From positions 1,116,001-1,180,000 of the forward strand of contig JBAJFG010000079.1 in NCBI GenBank assembly GCA_037903475.1: DNA of 64,000 nt, in the 5' to 3' direction. Source of the DNA: Ancylostoma caninum. Its lineage: Eukaryota > Nematoda > Chromadorea > Rhabditida > Ancylostomatidae. Numbering within the stretch: the stretch's first letter is position 1; every line of letters begins with the position of its first letter. This document shows positions 48,249-60,577 of this stretch, one piece after another. The notes beneath the pieces are model-generated. The model was not told where the DNA came from. It saw nothing but the letters and a program-made list of their open reading frames with translations, and did not search any database. The translations under genes were made by a program, and so were the position numbers.

Positions 48249-49059
48249 TACTGATCTTCGTTATCCAACAAGCTATACGTATCATTTGTTATCCGACCGG
48301 ATCGGACTACGATGAACTATAAATGTAGTTTATCCGACTTGCGCCGTGACCTCATTTTCGTGGAGTACGGTAGGGGTACGGCAGAAAATTCAGAGAAAGT
48401 GCCGATTTTGAGAAGAAAAGGTTTTATCCAAAATAACGTTGATAATCGTGACCAGCGTCTAAAACAACCCCTCTATGCAGCAAAAGATTCTGTGAGATAC
48501 CGTACCTGCAGTATACCTAAAAACCTACCTGCAAAAACGGACTTGCGGTGCAAAAAGGATACGATTTTCATATTCAGCACTTCAAACAACCCACGTGGAC
48601 GAAGTTTGAGCGAAAAATTTCCATCGAAATTTTTGGGGCAGAACTAGCCGAGTAATCCGTGATAGCAATTCATACGGTTTTTTTTCAGCTGTTGGTCAGT
48701 TTTCTTGATAGTTGACGTCAAATAAGATGAGAAGCTATCAAGAAAACTTTGGTTTGCCATTACTATGGCGAATCCAGTGTGAGCAATGAGGCTTCTCAAT
48801 CGATGGAAAACGCTTTTCCATCGACGCCCTTAGACACATAGGAAGACGGTCTGCTGAGAAAGTTAGCATTCAACCCATGAGTGCGAAAGGCTGATTTAAT
48901 TGGCGTTTTCTCCGACATCGTTCGTCAATACGTATTTTCAAGAAATTTTTTGTGCAGACACCTTGCATGGTCGTGTTATTTGGGCCGCTGATAGTAAACA
49001 CGAATAACGTAATCATTATGAACCGTTACCTGCATTTTTTAAGGATTACGGCAAAAATA

Positions 49060-49290
49060 CAGTCCCGGACAATCATTTTTGCATAACAGAAAACTGCTCC
49101 TTTAGTCTCTGCAGCGCCGCACCACGGGCTGTCAGGTGTTGGTGGTGTTGACATTTCGCTTATGTTTTCCACCGCTGTTCCTTCTGTGCCAGTAGTGCAC
49201 GACAACCACACTGCCGCGTCGCGTAGGTGTTGCGGCGCGGCAGACCAGATGAACGGTTTTTTGTGGTGCAAAAATGATTGCTATGCACTG
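49060..49290. mobile_element. 231-bp MITE, TA target site
   Basis: Left CAGTCCCGGACAATCATTTT and right, finishing AAAAATGATTGCTATGCACTG, are inverted, with a further inner match around gcagcgccgcacc/ggtgttgcggcgc. TA flanks both ends (49058-49059, 49291-49292). Confidence 0.8.
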
Positions 49291-49680
49291 TACAGTATAT
49301 AAATAGGTAACGAGGTTACTAGAATGGATATTCGCCGTCAGTACTGCATAGTCCTCTCAGTTTTTTCGTAGAGTGGTTCTTTGAGGTGCTGAACGGGAAT
49401 ATCTTGAGATTTGAGTGGATTGGCCGAGATGCCTCATCTACCGTACGTTCATCTCTCCTCACCCTTCCTCTCACGACAAAAAAGGGAGGTTATGGTGCAA
49501 AGTGGATACGATAAATGGCACTTCGAATGACCTCAATATGCAATGGTTCAGCGAAAAAGAAATCTTGAAAATTTTGAGGACCCAGTTGTGGTGGAATACG
49601 GTTAGCTTTTTCCCCCACACCTGATATTCTTCTTTTTTGAACTTTGGAGCCTCAAATCATTTTTTAGATTTAGATTGGTA

Positions 49681-52600
49681 ATGGAATACTCTCCTTCGAC
49701 ATCTTTTGATCCGTCCATGGAACCGGTAGCAGATCCATACTGCTTGCGATGCCAAGAATGCGGTGAGATTAAGTCATCAACGAGGACATTGTTCGATCAC
49801 CTCTTCGAGCATCACAACTATGATAAGGCTCGTATTGCGAGGCTTAAACAGCAGCGAAGAGCGAGAAGTACCCATATTGTGAGTTGCTCGTTTGTACTTC
49901 ATTTTACCCTTTATCTTTTTTTTTTCGTTGGAAACTCGGCATAGTGCCGACCGTAGTAGCACACTAGGTGCTTCTAGACATTAGCGCGTAGACTCTTGAA
50001 CCATATACAACTTGTTGCCTGAAAGAGCCTCTGTTCCACTGCCATTTTCGCCGAAGTTCCAGGTTTTCGAACTCTGCCATTTTTCAAGGTTCTCCGAGAA
50101 GCACATGAAGTGCTACGGTTGTAGGTGTACTCAACTCGTCATTCTGCGCCAATTCATGTGTAACACTCTTACATTTGATTACCGGAAACACGATTCCTGA
50201 AATGGGGATACGCTTGAACGGACCATCTCTCTCATGGTAGCGAAATAGTGTGTAGAATGGTGACTGGTTATGGGATATTGTATAAGTGCTGTACTTTCTT
50301 TCCTGCCAGGTTGCTTTGCCTGAGCCCGATGGGCGCGCAAAATTCATGTACAGTGGACGTCAATGGCGTTGGCCCATCCGCGGTTTCGAGAAAGAGGTCG
50401 CGCATCCGCGCCACGCGCGGAGTGCTGTTATACTATTGCTAGCGGATTTTCTACCCAATCTTAAGCACTTTTAACCAAATCGGAAGAAAAGAGCCTGGAA
50501 GTATCACTCCGGCGGCAAACGACACCGATCTCGACACACGCGGCCTGGTAGCGCTGCGTCCTTCTTGAGGCCGCAGATGGGCACCGCCATTGCCGTCCAC
50601 TGTACCTTGAAAATTCTCCTAGCTTCTCGAGGATCTCCAGCCTTGGAAAGGTAAACCTCCCCAGGCCATTGTATATTTCCTGAAAGCACTCGAAGAAGAC
50701 AAGCAAATGCCTCAGGTTGGCGACACCATCTCACTGAAGCCGATGGCAAGGCGACAAAAAGCGATGTAGCAGGAAGTTCGCGTACTTCGACGAAAGTGGC
50801 AGAGGGATGCAGGTTACCTCGACATTCCTGCTATACACTATCATGAAGAGCAAACCTTGGCCTATCACATTGGGACCGTACTTTTGTTCAATGCTCATCG
50901 TTTTGTCGAGATGGGCTTCCAACCGAACCTTACGTTCCCGTTTTCCAGTGCATCGGCAGAAATACGGTTCATCCAAGTGACCATCTTGGTAAAACATGTT
51001 ATGTATGATTCTAGAGCTAATGTAATGGTAGACATATTTCCACGAGAATTTCCTTATTGACCCTTATCCTCCCAATCTTTATGAGATCGCCCCGTCCCTG
51101 CCTTCCCGAAGTGACGGTCCTCCTTAGGTCCGGCCTGAGAGCGAAGATAGGCGGAGCCTCGAAGTCAGGTATTCCGCCTATGCTACAGGGTATAGGCTCG
51201 GAGTAAACGTCATGAGCTGCCATAGACTACTCGCAAAGTTTGAAGTTAAATGGGAGGTGAGGGATCGGTGGTCGCTGGGGACAGTGAATATGGATGAGAG
51301 ATGACTGGGCCAACGTTTTCACTCTACTCTACTCCATGCAGAGCGCAACAGTTTTGGGCCGCACCACTGTTTTCTGACCACGGCGAAAGAAACGAAGCAG
51401 ATGTTAGAAGCGGGTTTTTTTTCTGCTGGCAGTTATTTCTGTAATAATGAACATTTGCTTGTAGAGGAAGAAAAACGCTTTCAAGGAAAAAGGCGAGCAC
51501 AAGAGAAGTGAGAAAATTCAAACAAGTGCTGGGAATTATTCCACGAACTTATTGGTTTTTCACGAAATTATTCCCCCCTCCCCGACCTGGTTCCCTATTC
51601 GCCCACTTTCCATGCAGTGTCAACATGTAGTTTTGGACTTATAGTTACAGTGCCAGGAAAGATTATGTACGACTTTTGAATTTCTTATAATTTTTGTTAG
51701 AGTAATGCTTTGAATACCATGTTTCCATGAGAGTTGTAGATACTTATGTGGGATGAGGTCGGATAAGTCGACGTGGGGTTGTCGTAATCTCGCAAATATG
51801 GCCCTGCCATAAAACGTATGTTAAATGCCTTCTTAACACGCCAAATAACCTCATTGACCCGATTTTTGGTTGAAGATGTTGGGGTCATGCTAGTGGATTA
51901 ATTCGAGCATTGTTTAGAAGGCGGTTAGAAACGCGAGGCATGTTCACGTGTGTGAAATATGCGACAAGGTGTTTTTGTCAAGGAGCGGTCTTCTTCACCA
52001 TAGTGTGAGTTATTATTTTGTTTTAAACTATTCTAGTCCTTTTAGACGTTAATTTACTACGAAATCCTTCTTATTGAAGGCATGCTATGCATAGTTTTTG
52101 CATTTAATTTCTCTACATCAAATCCACTTAGGCATTCTTCGAATTACCACGTTTTCAGGAGACAGTTCACGAATTGAAGCGCCCTGCGGCTGTACGAATC
52201 CCTTGTCCCATTTCACGCTGCATTGCACGTTTCTACACTTACATGGAATTAGCTACTCATGCGGATGTGGAACACCGCAATGAGGTAAGTACGCATATAG
52301 GTGTCCCAGCATAAATGCCAGACTGTGATCGCGCTACTATCTTGCATGTATGTCCATCCATGGGCACATCTGGAAAGCATGAGGACCGTTCAGTCCCTTG
52401 TCTGATTGCCATAGGTGGAAGCTCAAGGGACAAGTGTAGATTGAGAATTGAATAGTTGGAGCTGGGGAGGTGAAAGCTGCGCTCCTGTTGAAGTATTATA
52501 TGTAGGTGAAGAGAGCATTGATCTTAATTTTTTTACAGAACATATCCACAACAGCGGACAAGATGCAGTAGCGAGCAAAAAGATTGCAACTTTTGGATTT

Positions 52601-55600
52601 CCGCTTGTAACTCCGTTCAAGGCAGAGGACGTTCAAATTTTTATGGGAATTGTAAATATTCATGAGAGATAGGAAAAAGCTAGACTCTCCTCATTCCATG
52701 AGCTTCCTGTTTTTTTAAAGAAAATTTTGTTTCGCAGAAGTGGAAATCTGTAATTCGGCACCATCCGCAGTGTCTCGGGAAATGACGTCTATCGTTGGTA
52801 TCTGATGTCACGTCTAGTTACAGGTATTCGGCTTTGATTCAGTTCATTGCTTCCTCGAAATTCCGAATTTCTCCGGCTGCTTGCAATGCAACCAGTGTGC
52901 ACATCACAGAAAATTAGTTTTGGAATTTTTTCTGCCTCACGTCGGAAGACACCTGAGTGATCCCATAAGTGATTAAGATGCAACATGATTCCTGCAATAT
53001 TGCCGTGCACATGCTGGTTCATACCCCCTCGGATTTGTTGAGGTAGGTCTGACAAAGGTGCAATGGAATCTACGAGACACCACCGAAGTGCGATGCTGTG
53101 GCCTGGCACTTTGAAAACAGGCTAATTCAGTTTGATTTCGACGAATCAAACTAAACGAGACATTCTCAGAGCAAAAGCCTCTAGAAACCGTGAAAGTTCG
53201 TTTGTGGAGCCAGAGGGCACAAACACTCGTGTGAGTGACCAGCACTCGTCACTTCGAGTAGTCCTGTTTCGATAAATCCGAGGCAGCATGAATTGTCATT
53301 GATACGGCAATATTCTAAGAATCCTGTAGCATCTTCGTCACTTATGGGATCACTCAGGTGTCTTCCGACCCGAGACAGAAAAAATTCCAAAACTTATTTT
53401 CCATGATGTGCACAATTGGCTGCATTACAAGCAGCCGGAATATTTCGGAATTTCGAGGAAGCAATGAACTGAATCAAAGCCGAATACCTGTAACTAAACT
53501 TATAGGAACATTAGCAGCACCTGTCCCTTTAAACAGAGTTGATAGAAGGAGGAAAGCTGACAGGAACACCCATAGAGGATCACTGCTGAGTAAACCTCAA
53601 AGAGTCTCCGCAGATATCAGCCAGTGGTGAACGCATGCACATTTCCTATGGTATCCTGGTTTATTCTGCACTATGGAACCTATAGCAGATAGCAACGGTA
53701 GACGTCATCTACCAAGATATTGTGGGTGGTGCCGAATTACAGATTTCGACTTCTGCGAAACAAAATTTTCTTGAAAAACAAGAAGTCGGTGAAATGAGGA
53801 GGTTCTAACTCTTTTCTATCTCCTATGAGTATTTACAACTCCCAAAGAAGAATTTGAACCTCCATGCTCTGCTTTGAACGGAATTACAGACGAAAAACGA
53901 AAAGTTGCAATTTTTTTGCTCGCTACTGTGTATGTGTTCCATTCACACTCTTTTCGATTTTAATCTTTGTTTAGAGTTGTTGTATTATGGACTTTATATC
54001 AATAACTATCTAATTGTTATTTGGGTGTAGCTCATATGACTGTAAGTTAGAGAACTTATGAGGGTATACGACATTCGGAAAGGAGTGAATATTGGTGCAT
54101 TCACATAGCGAAAATAAGCGCTGAGGCTTTGCACTTTCAAGTTTGCTTGCTATTAATTGAAAATGGCCTCGTATGAGTCTATGATCCTTCCACCAGTTTT
54201 CACTGTCACTTGAATGAACTGTATTTGACGAGCTTGTTGGTAGGATCTCTGAGCACCCTCCATTTTGTTGCTAAGAGCATAAATTCCACTAGAGAAGGTA
54301 GTATACTGTCCTAAATCGTGCCAGATTACTGGATGTCGAATTTCACCGAAATTTTGAGGAAAAATTCCTGGTTTCAATTTTGGGTGAAATAGCTGTGGAT
54401 ACCATTTATAATTGTAAGTCAGATGCGTTACGAAAACAGCAGAGAAGCAGACATTATGTAGCATAGCTTCACAAGTTTTTAGTCTAGTAGTAGTTTAGTC
54501 TTTGGGTCTTCAGATGCGGTCACGCACTTCAGCGTTGTACCGTATACACCCTTAGTTGTACCATCTGCCTAAGAACATTAGGCAGTAGCCGACTGTTATT
54601 TTCAAATCATTGGCATCAGTCATTGTAGGATCTCACCTTGAGCGGAAAAATGACTGAACATTCATTCCAGACCGTTGATCGAAATGCATTTCGTGTATAC
54701 AAAAAGCGATTCGCGGATATTTTTTCTCTACAGGTTCGTAGAAGTTTCTGTTGTTATAGTAGATCTCACTAACCAATCTTGAGAAATCGTGCCTAACTGA
54801 AATTAAGTGAAAATTCCACAAAAATGATATATTCCCCGTGGAAATCAATCTTTAAGGCATGGCGAACCGAAAAGGAGCTGGAAACTGATAGTAAATTCCT
54901 GATGCGAAGCTCAGAAACGAAATTTTCGTATGTTTAATTCGTTATGTTTTGGTTGACTGTCATATGACAGTTTTTGGACTGAAAACGGCATGGATTGTAA
55001 TATCTTTTCGTATGTAATCAAAATGATTCGCAGGTATGGTAGACGGGTGGTAATGTGGAACTGTGCGAAAGGATTTTCCCGGAACAAAGATAAGCCATGC
55101 AAACCATGTCCTGCATTCATGAGGGTTAGTTTCAGAAATTGCATTTGTTGGTTGTAGCGCAACTTTTTATGTTTCACCGTATATTTTGCAGGTATGTGAG
55201 CGTCATTGTGGCACTTTTGAAGTAGTGGCGTGTTTTGGTCACCTTGGACATCCTCATCCAAGTTTACGCGCACCGACTTCCTGCACAGTTCGTCTACAGA
55301 CAGCTGGAGGAAGAATCATAGCCGTTCATGATGTGCTCGAAGTGGCTGAAGTAGCCGTGGAGTTTTTACCGTTTCAGGAGTCTGTGAACTATGAGTTAGT
55401 TCCCAGCAATTTTTCGTATCTTCCTGTTGGTTTTCAAGGCTCCATTTCATTTTCAGGGCACCAACACTCTATTTTTCAGCTCATTTCTTGAAAATGGGGT
55501 TAGCTGACGTGTTAAACTGGGTTTTGCACGTTTTTTTTTCTTCGCTGAGACTAGATTTTTTGTTTAGAACTGGAAGAAAGATTAATTCTAGTGACAATAA

Positions 55601-56302
55601 TATTAGCATCCGAAATTATGTTGTTGCGATTATCAGCATCATTCGTGCTCAACATGTCAGGTAATTGCTCATTGCAAGATATCCGTGAAAAAATTCCTTG
55701 AAATTTTAGGGGTGTTGAGAGTGAAATAGTGCCGTTATGAGCAACGTTCCTTTCATTTTCTTCCAACGTTGAACAACACAGTGACGTGATTCAGGATTGT
55801 TGATGACAATGACGAACACTCGGATGGATTAACAGCGGAATAAGGGATGGAATGGAGATAGTGTCTGTTCCCGCAGTTAGCTCTTGTTTCAGTCGAAGAT
55901 CCATGATTGTTTTGAAAATATCTGTTGTTTTCGCGTTGCACTGGTTATAACTTGGTTACTGTTGCCTCTTTCACTGTTATTCTCATGAGCTTGTTGAATT
56001 CCTAGAGGAGATTCGTATGTTCTTTACATTATAGATTTAAAATGGTATTAAAACTGCAACCAACGGTTTCCATTTCAGTATGAAGAAGGGGCTGGAACAC
56101 ACGTGGTGTTGCAACGGAGTCACCAAACCAGTTCTAAATTACGCCTTCTCTAAAACTGGTAGAAAAAGGGTTTTTCAATGGATGAAACGAGTCATATTTT
56201 TTTCGTTTCTTGATCCAAGAATTTTATAGAATTGCTATGTTCGCAGGTTTACAGCAGAAGTGGACGAGGTCAACCCCAGATATTAAAACGAAACATCTAT
56301 GA
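49681..56302 (+). CDS. zinc-finger protein: two C2H2 fingers plus WRKY-GCM1/FLYWCH-like cluster (partial model)
   Basis: Exons supported by splice sites and phase: 49681-49878, 52159-52284, 54971-55009, 55034-55124, 55192-55394, 56079-56158 and 56247-56302. Exon 1 has a canonical finger CQECGEIKSSTRTLFDHLFEH (C-x2-C-x12-H-x3-H). Exon 2 has a variant finger CPISRCIARFYTYMELATH then ADVEH (C-x4-C-x12-H-x4-H). The later exons give MWNCAKGFSRNKDKPCKPCP, AFMRVCERHCGTFEVVACFG and HLGHPHP, the C..CPA..V..H.GH pattern of the WRKY-GCM1/FLYWCH superfamily seen in MULE transposases and proteins derived from them. A nuclear DNA-binding role is inferred. Exon 2 ends in phase 0 while 54971 needs phase 2, so at least one exon is missing; 54671-54733 is a candidate feeding 54971. 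The 1.4-kb inverted repeat lies in between. The parts could also be two genes. Confidence 0.5.
50351..50602. mobile_element. 252-bp MITE with CAGTGGACGT termini, copy 2
   Basis: Ends CAGTGGACGTCAATGGCGTT and, at the right, GCCATTGCCGTCCACTG with TA on both sides, matching 6502-6770. It lies in intron 1 of the zinc-finger gene. Confidence 0.85.
50603..52158. other. rest of zinc-finger gene intron 1
   Basis: No further exon or repeat is recognised. Short frames at 50857-51060 have no motif. Confidence 0.4.
52567..53940. repeat. 1.4-kb inverted duplication
   Basis: Arms 52567-53010 and 53300-53940 align end to end as reverse complements with small gaps. Landmarks are tagcgagcaaaaagattgca against its complement at 53905-53935, gaaaattttgtttcgcagaa at 52719 and 53750 (reverse), and cccataagtgattaagatgc at 52963 and 53330 (reverse). 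The loop is about 290 bp. Reading outward-in, both arms keep the same protein-like string (GRHLSDPISD, in the right arm continued by EDATGFLEYCR). So the duplicated unit may have been coding. It lies between exons of the zinc-finger gene. Confidence 0.8.
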
Positions 56303-57188
56303 TTAGAGCCATTGTCTAAGATGGTGTCAGTGTGTGTTTTGTTTGTTTTTTGTTTGTTTTTTGCCCAACGTCCTGAGAATTTAAGGAGGTTCGTCAGAAT
56401 CTTCGATTGTGTTGCTACACACGAATTGCATGCAGAATGGGAGTTAGGTTAACGTGAGACACCAAAATAATAAGGATGGCGCGGTTTCACCACGCTCACG
56501 CAGTGATACTATAGGAGAACAATCTTTATGGAAGAAACTCAACTACAGAACATAGACAATATGAGGGATTTTGGAAAACAAAAGCGGGTTCAGATTAGAA
56601 GGACGCTGGACGGTTTGATCCGAATAACTTCCTGAATGTGCGTATTGTATCCGTAAAAATCATTTATCGTGTCCGCAGAGTGGAAAATTCCATTCTGCAC
56701 TCTGATACATGTAATGTAGGTCGAGACGGGGTAGTCATTCACTTCATCTGGCGTCTGAGCACGTAACTCTTCACTTCACGATGACAGTCGCTGATTGGCC
56801 CAGTGAGTACTTGGTCGGAAGTGATTCTAAAGATTAGAGCACATCATAAGGGTGTGTTATATGCTGCACAAACTTCAAAAAGTCCCACTCAGGTGAAGTT
56901 TTGGGTTGGTACTTTTTAATCACTTTTTTAAAGACAGAACATCGAAACGGGCCATTAAGCAAAACGAATCAAATTGGTGCTATAGATAGCGATTTCAAAC
57001 TTTATAGCACTCACAGCCCTCCGATAAAGACGTTCAGTTGACACGTCAGACCGTCAAAAAGAGCACCACGTAATAACCTGAAACCAGCAAAAGCAAGAAT
57101 GCAGATACACTGACGACAACATGTAATGCTTCTGAAAATGTTATATTTGCACTTCTCCGACGTCACTTTATTAAACTAGGAAAGTGGG
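56303..57188. other. no gene recognised
   Basis: A short T/G-rich tract (gttttgtttgttttttgttt) is at 56336-56362. Nothing else is supported. Confidence 0.4.
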
Positions 57189-57735
57189 GTGGGGCAGCCA
57201 CTTGGGGCACGTGCAAAAGCTGCACACTTGCCGAATTCCTGGAAAATTGACAAAGAAGCAAAACTAATCATGAAATGGGCTCAAATATGAAACTCTATTT
57301 ATGAGTTGAGTATGAAAATGAAAACTCCGTTCTCCATCGTAGGGTATTTGCGTGTTTTTCTCGCTACTGGGCCAATGCAGGCGCGTTTTCCATAGGCGGA
57401 CCTGTATCCTGCCGTTCTCCACACTATTGGGCCAAAGCGAACTCGTATCCTGGCGTTATTAAGCCACGGCGGGCCTTTGTTCCATCAGTGGACCCGTATT
57501 CTGGCTTCATCTTCACTGTTGGGCCACAGCCAACCCGTTCACCGTCGGCTGAACCGTTTGCTGGTATTCTCTACTTTATTGATTCACTGTTGACCCATCC
57601 TATATTGGCGGATCCGTATCCTGGCGTTCTCAGCACCACTGGGCCACGGCAGGCCCTTCTTCCATCTGAAGGCGAGCATCCTAGCGTCTTCCTCACTGTT
57701 GGGCCGTGGCGGACCCTTTTTTCACCACCGGACCC

Positions 57736-57994
57736 CAGTGGCGGACGCAGAAAGTGGGCGGGAGTGGGTAAAAAGTGGGGTCTCCGCCGTTTTGGGGACC
57801 CAGGCGGGAAATAAAATTAATAAAAATAATTATTATTATAACAAATAATTAACAGAAATTATATTAAAAACAATTATAAAAATGAATAAAAATAAACTAA
57901 CGCAAGATTTTTATTTGTTTTATAAAGTAATTTCAAAAATTTGGCGACCCATTCTCGGCCCCCCGCCGACCCCCCCCTTCTGCGTCCGCCGTTG
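57736..57994. mobile_element. hAT-type MITE inside the minisatellite
   Basis: Starts CAGTGGCGGACGCAGAAAGT and ends in CTGCGTCCGCCGTTG. The 8-bp flanks CCGGACCC (57728-57735) and CCGGGCCC (57995-58002) differ at one base. The core is the same AT-rich sequence as 35014-35283. Confidence 0.85.
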
Positions 57995-58438
57995 CCGGGC
58001 CCTATCCTGACATTCTACTCACCATTGGGCCACAGTGGGCCCTTCTTCCATCTCAGGGCCCGCATTCTGGCGTCTTCTTCACAGTTAGGCCAAACCGCAC
58101 CCTGGCTGACTCGCATCTCGGCTTTCCCAACGCGCCAAAGCGAACCCGTATCCTGGTGTTCTACACACCACTGGGGCACGGCGGCCCCGTTCTTCCATCT
58201 GAGGGCCTGCATTCTGGCTTCTTCCTGACTGTTGGGCCAAAGCGGACCCCTTCTTCGTCGGCGGACCCGTATTCTGGTGTTTTCCAGATCAATGAGCAAC
58301 GGCGGGTCCTTCCTCGTAGACCCGTATCCTAGTGTTCCCCACTTAGGCACAGCGAACCTGTTCAATGTCGGCTGAACCGTATCCTTGTAATCTCCACTTT
58401 ATTGAGTCCCAGCGGACCTATCTTATATTGGCGGATCT

Positions 58439-58689
58439 CAATGGCGGACGCAGAAAATGGGCGGGAGGGGGACTGAGAAGAAAGTGGGGTCTCCGCCGCT
58501 TTGGGGACCCAGGTGGAAAATAAAATCAATAAAAATATTAATATTAATAAAAATAAATAATAAATAAAAATTTTATTAAAGATAATGATAAAAATAGACA
58601 ATTAAAAATAAACTAATACAAGATTTTTATTTGTATCGGTAAGTAATTTCGAACCCCCCCCCCCGACCCCCACCCTTCGTCCGCCACTG
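58439..58689. mobile_element. second hAT-type MITE inside the minisatellite
   Basis: Starts CAATGGCGGACGCAG and ends CGTCCGCCACTG. Flanks are GCGGATCT (58431-58438) and GCGGACCT (58690-58697), one mismatch, consistent with an 8-bp target duplication within the repeat unit. Confidence 0.85.
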
Positions 58690-59560
58690 GCGGACCTATA
58701 TTCTGGTGTCACTGTTAGGTGAGTTAGGTGAGGCGGGCCCTTATTCCATCTGAGGGCCCGCATTCTGGCGTCTTGCTCACTGTTGGGCCACAGCAGATCC
58801 GTTCACCGTCTTCTGAACCGTATCCTTGTGTTTTCCTCACCACTGCGCCACGGCGGACCCGTTTTCCATGGGCGGACTCGCATCCGGGCATTCTCCACAC
58901 TACAGAGCCAGAGCGAACCCGGATCCTGGCGTTCTGCGCACTATTGGGCTACTTCGGGTCCTTTCTCTATCGGTAGACCAGCACTCTGGCGACTTTCTCA
59001 CGGCTGGGCCAAAGCGAACCCGTTCTCCGTAGGCGGACTCCTATCCTGCCATTTCCCAAACTACTGTGTCACGACGGACCCTTTCTCCACTAGTGGATCT
59101 CTATCCAGGCGTTCTCCATGTTATTGAGCCAAGCGCACCCATCCTATATTGGCGGACCCGTATCCTAGCGTGCTCCACCATTGGGCAACTTTGGGTCCTT
59201 CTTCCATTGGTAGACCAGTATTCTGGTGTTTTCTTCACTGTTAGGCCACATCGGACCCTTACTCCATCGGTGGACCCATATCCTAGCGTTCCCCTTTATT
59301 GAACAGCGAACCGATCCTATAATGTCGGACCTGTACGCTGGTATGCTCCACACTATTTGGGCCACAAAGGGCCCTTCAGCCGTCAGTCAACCCTTATTCT
59401 GGTGTTTTTCCTCGCAGTTAAGCCAAACCGGATCCGCTCTCCATCGCCAAAGCCTTATCCAAGCGTTTTCACCACTTTTGGGCCACGGCACATCTGTTTT
59501 CTATAAGTGCACCCGTACCGTTTGTAAATCTCGAGAATTATGTCAAAGGCTTGAGAGTTA

Positions 59561-60560
59561 TTCAGGAATTTTGATTAACTATTTGTTGATTTTGTCAACT
59601 ATTGGCTGATTGTTTACACAATGCCATGCCTCGCTATATTGAAGCGTTTACTATGTATGTTAATGTATGTTAGTGCACAAGCTCTCTCGAAATGAACACG
59701 GATGTCGTGACTGCACAATCGTATTGAGACCTCAGCAGGGCATGCGGCAGAAGCATCCACCAAATGGGCCGACCGCGAAGGAGAAGAAGTGGATAAAAAT
59801 GGTGCGGTCAAGTGATCGCCAATGGGGTGGTGTGCCCTTGCGGGCACGTTCCCTTTTGAGGAACGCGAAATGATAACCCACTGACTCCGGACCGCACCAG
59901 TACCTGTTCGCCGAGCATTATATAATCGCTGAATGGTGTGATTTGTATCGCCTGCGGGTTTACTTTGGCTTTTCGATGCCTGAAAATTCCTAGTTTACCA
60001 CAGATTGCTAATTTTCACTGATATTTTCAAAAACAGCCCTTGAATTTTCGCATGTCATAGACTAGTAGACGGAAGGAAGTGTGAAACGTGTTTCGCTTAA
60101 AGTTTTGTAATAGATTTCAGATTTTTTTGCCAAAAGAAAGGTTTTCACCAATAGTGAGGCTGAACTCAGTGATTTTTGATGCTTCCGAGATGGATTCTGA
60201 GCGAATGTTGTACGTTGCTAAGCGATAACTGGCGTTCAAAACTACACTTGTAGCAAACATGAGAACAACGGCAGTACAATGTGGAAGAGAAATAAAAATC
60301 CTTATATACAGGCTTACATTTTCATGAGTTCATAATGTGGTTTAACATTCTGTATTCATGTTTTTGTAGGCTCGTGCGTCATTTTTGCACAAAATTCTCA
60401 TTTTGTACAAAAATAAGCGTATAACCAGGTATAGTGTGAATTTGGATTTGTCCGCAGTAACTAATGTTGCTTCAAGATTCATTTTGCCAAGAGCTGCTGT
60501 GCAAACTACGTTCCTACGTACCTATCAAGGCTAAAAGATCTATATCAATCGTAAGTTTTA
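59561..60560. other. no gene recognised
   Basis: Short open frames around 59614-59873 on both strands carry no motif. Otherwise AT-rich. Confidence 0.4.
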
Positions 60561-60577
60561 GATAAATTTAGTTGAAT

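Larger units (their letters stand above)
47640..49530. repeat. cluster of a dispersed motif around ttcagcacctcaaayaacc
   Basis: The motif gaggtgctgaacacgaatat or its complement occurs at about 47648, 47898, 48573 (reverse) and 49383, and again at 62291. It is often followed by an aagttTgAGCGAAAAA-like block. These look like scattered fragments of one interspersed repeat; open frames across them (48312-48647) are not genes. Confidence 0.6.
57189..59560. repeat. composite repeat, copy B, with about 60-bp minisatellite
   Basis: It opens with ggggcagccacttggggcac and gaagcaaaactaat. An array of degenerate units of about 58-63 bp fills 57340-57735, 57995-58438 and 58690-59525, with consensus-like phrases cggacccgtatcctggcgtt and attgggccacagcggaccc. 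Two hAT MITEs interrupt it. It closes with atctcgagaat, like copy A. Because the period is near 60, reading frames stay open and give false proline-rich proteins. Confidence 0.85.

Noticed and set aside
54153..55273. Minus-strand open frames (such as TVKTGGRIIDSYEAIFN and ITYEKILQSMPFS)
   Set aside because: The 54911-55273 frame is antisense to exons with good splice sites and a recognisable zinc cluster; the others do not join and match no family I know. The 54153-54464 frame could still be a fragment.
57488..59609. Proline-rich open frames in all three plus-strand frames
   Set aside because: They arise from the roughly 60-bp tandem unit, which keeps every frame open; codon content is that of the repeat.
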